Assembly (NCBI GenBank): GCA_910578715.1
Contig: CAJTRL010000065.1
Coordinates: 1 to 21,851 of the forward strand
From: an uncultured Lachnospiraceae bacterium
Lineage (GTDB): Bacteria; Bacillota; Clostridia; Lachnospirales; Lachnospiraceae
Direction of reading: 5' to 3'
Length of the DNA: 21,851 nt
Made by a program: the position numbers and the translations under genes. Below the pieces are notes generated by a model that did not search any database, was not told where the DNA came from, and worked only from the letters and a program-made list of their open reading frames with translations. Shown here piece by piece: positions 21,844-21,851 of this stretch; the first letter of the stretch is position 1; each line of letters starts with the position of its first letter.

Positions 21844-21851
21844 GATGTGAA

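Noticed and set aside
1..21851. tRNA, rRNA or CRISPR array
   Set aside because: No cloverleaf, rRNA-like stretch or regularly spaced repeat array was noticed by eye; a tRNAscan or CRISPR search would settle it.

Overview
The window looks like a chromosomal segment of a gut-type Firmicute, most likely a Lachnospiraceae/Clostridium cluster XIVa relative. The reasons are strong AGGAGG ribosome-binding sites, sigma-A type promoters (TTGACA-17-TATAAT), a lipoprotein sugar-binding protein with an LplB/LplC-type permease pair, several cytoplasmic galactosidases, and moderate GC with AT-rich gaps. This assignment is inferred from gene style only. Nearly all genes are on the minus strand, so the layout below reads from high to low coordinates.

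Right end (21741-15957, minus): a tightly coupled set with a GH27 alpha-galactosidase (TTG start), an unrecognised four-helix membrane protein joined to it by a TGATG overlap, and a GH2 beta-galactosidase joined by an ATGA overlap. A short, possibly degenerate open frame and a ketopantoate-reductase-like protein follow. Next is a methyl-accepting chemotaxis protein with a roughly 190-nt structured leader.

Middle (13866-11284): a low-GC plus-strand cassette (TetR regulator, small two-helix membrane protein, TfoX C-terminal-domain protein) starts from a perfect consensus promoter followed by a palindromic operator. To its left are the C-terminal remnant of an ABC exporter ATPase, an ABM-fold monooxygenase-like gene, and a phosphoribosyltransferase-like gene with an altered PRPP loop. 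A 205-bp foldback sequence without coding content lies at 10990-11194.

Left half (10852-382): an ABC-2 exporter operon (ATPase plus two permeases), a LacI-family regulator, a plus-strand flavin-reductase-like gene, and a galactoside operon (permease, permease, solute-binding lipoprotein, GH35 beta-galactosidase). The first 101 bases hold the start of a MarR-like regulator with its own operators.

Regulation is the main interest. The sugar-import promoter has nine consecutive G residues (minus strand) exactly in the 17-bp spacer between TTGACA and TATGGT. Two LacI-type operators flank that promoter, with start points 64 bp apart. An exact 14-bp copy of one operator sits at the start site of the ABC-2 exporter operon. 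This suggests a promoter whose strength could vary by slippage, layered over a LacI regulon joining oligosaccharide import, galactosidases and an exporter. Imported galactosyl oligosaccharides would be cut inside the cell, because none of the three glycosidases has a visible signal peptide.
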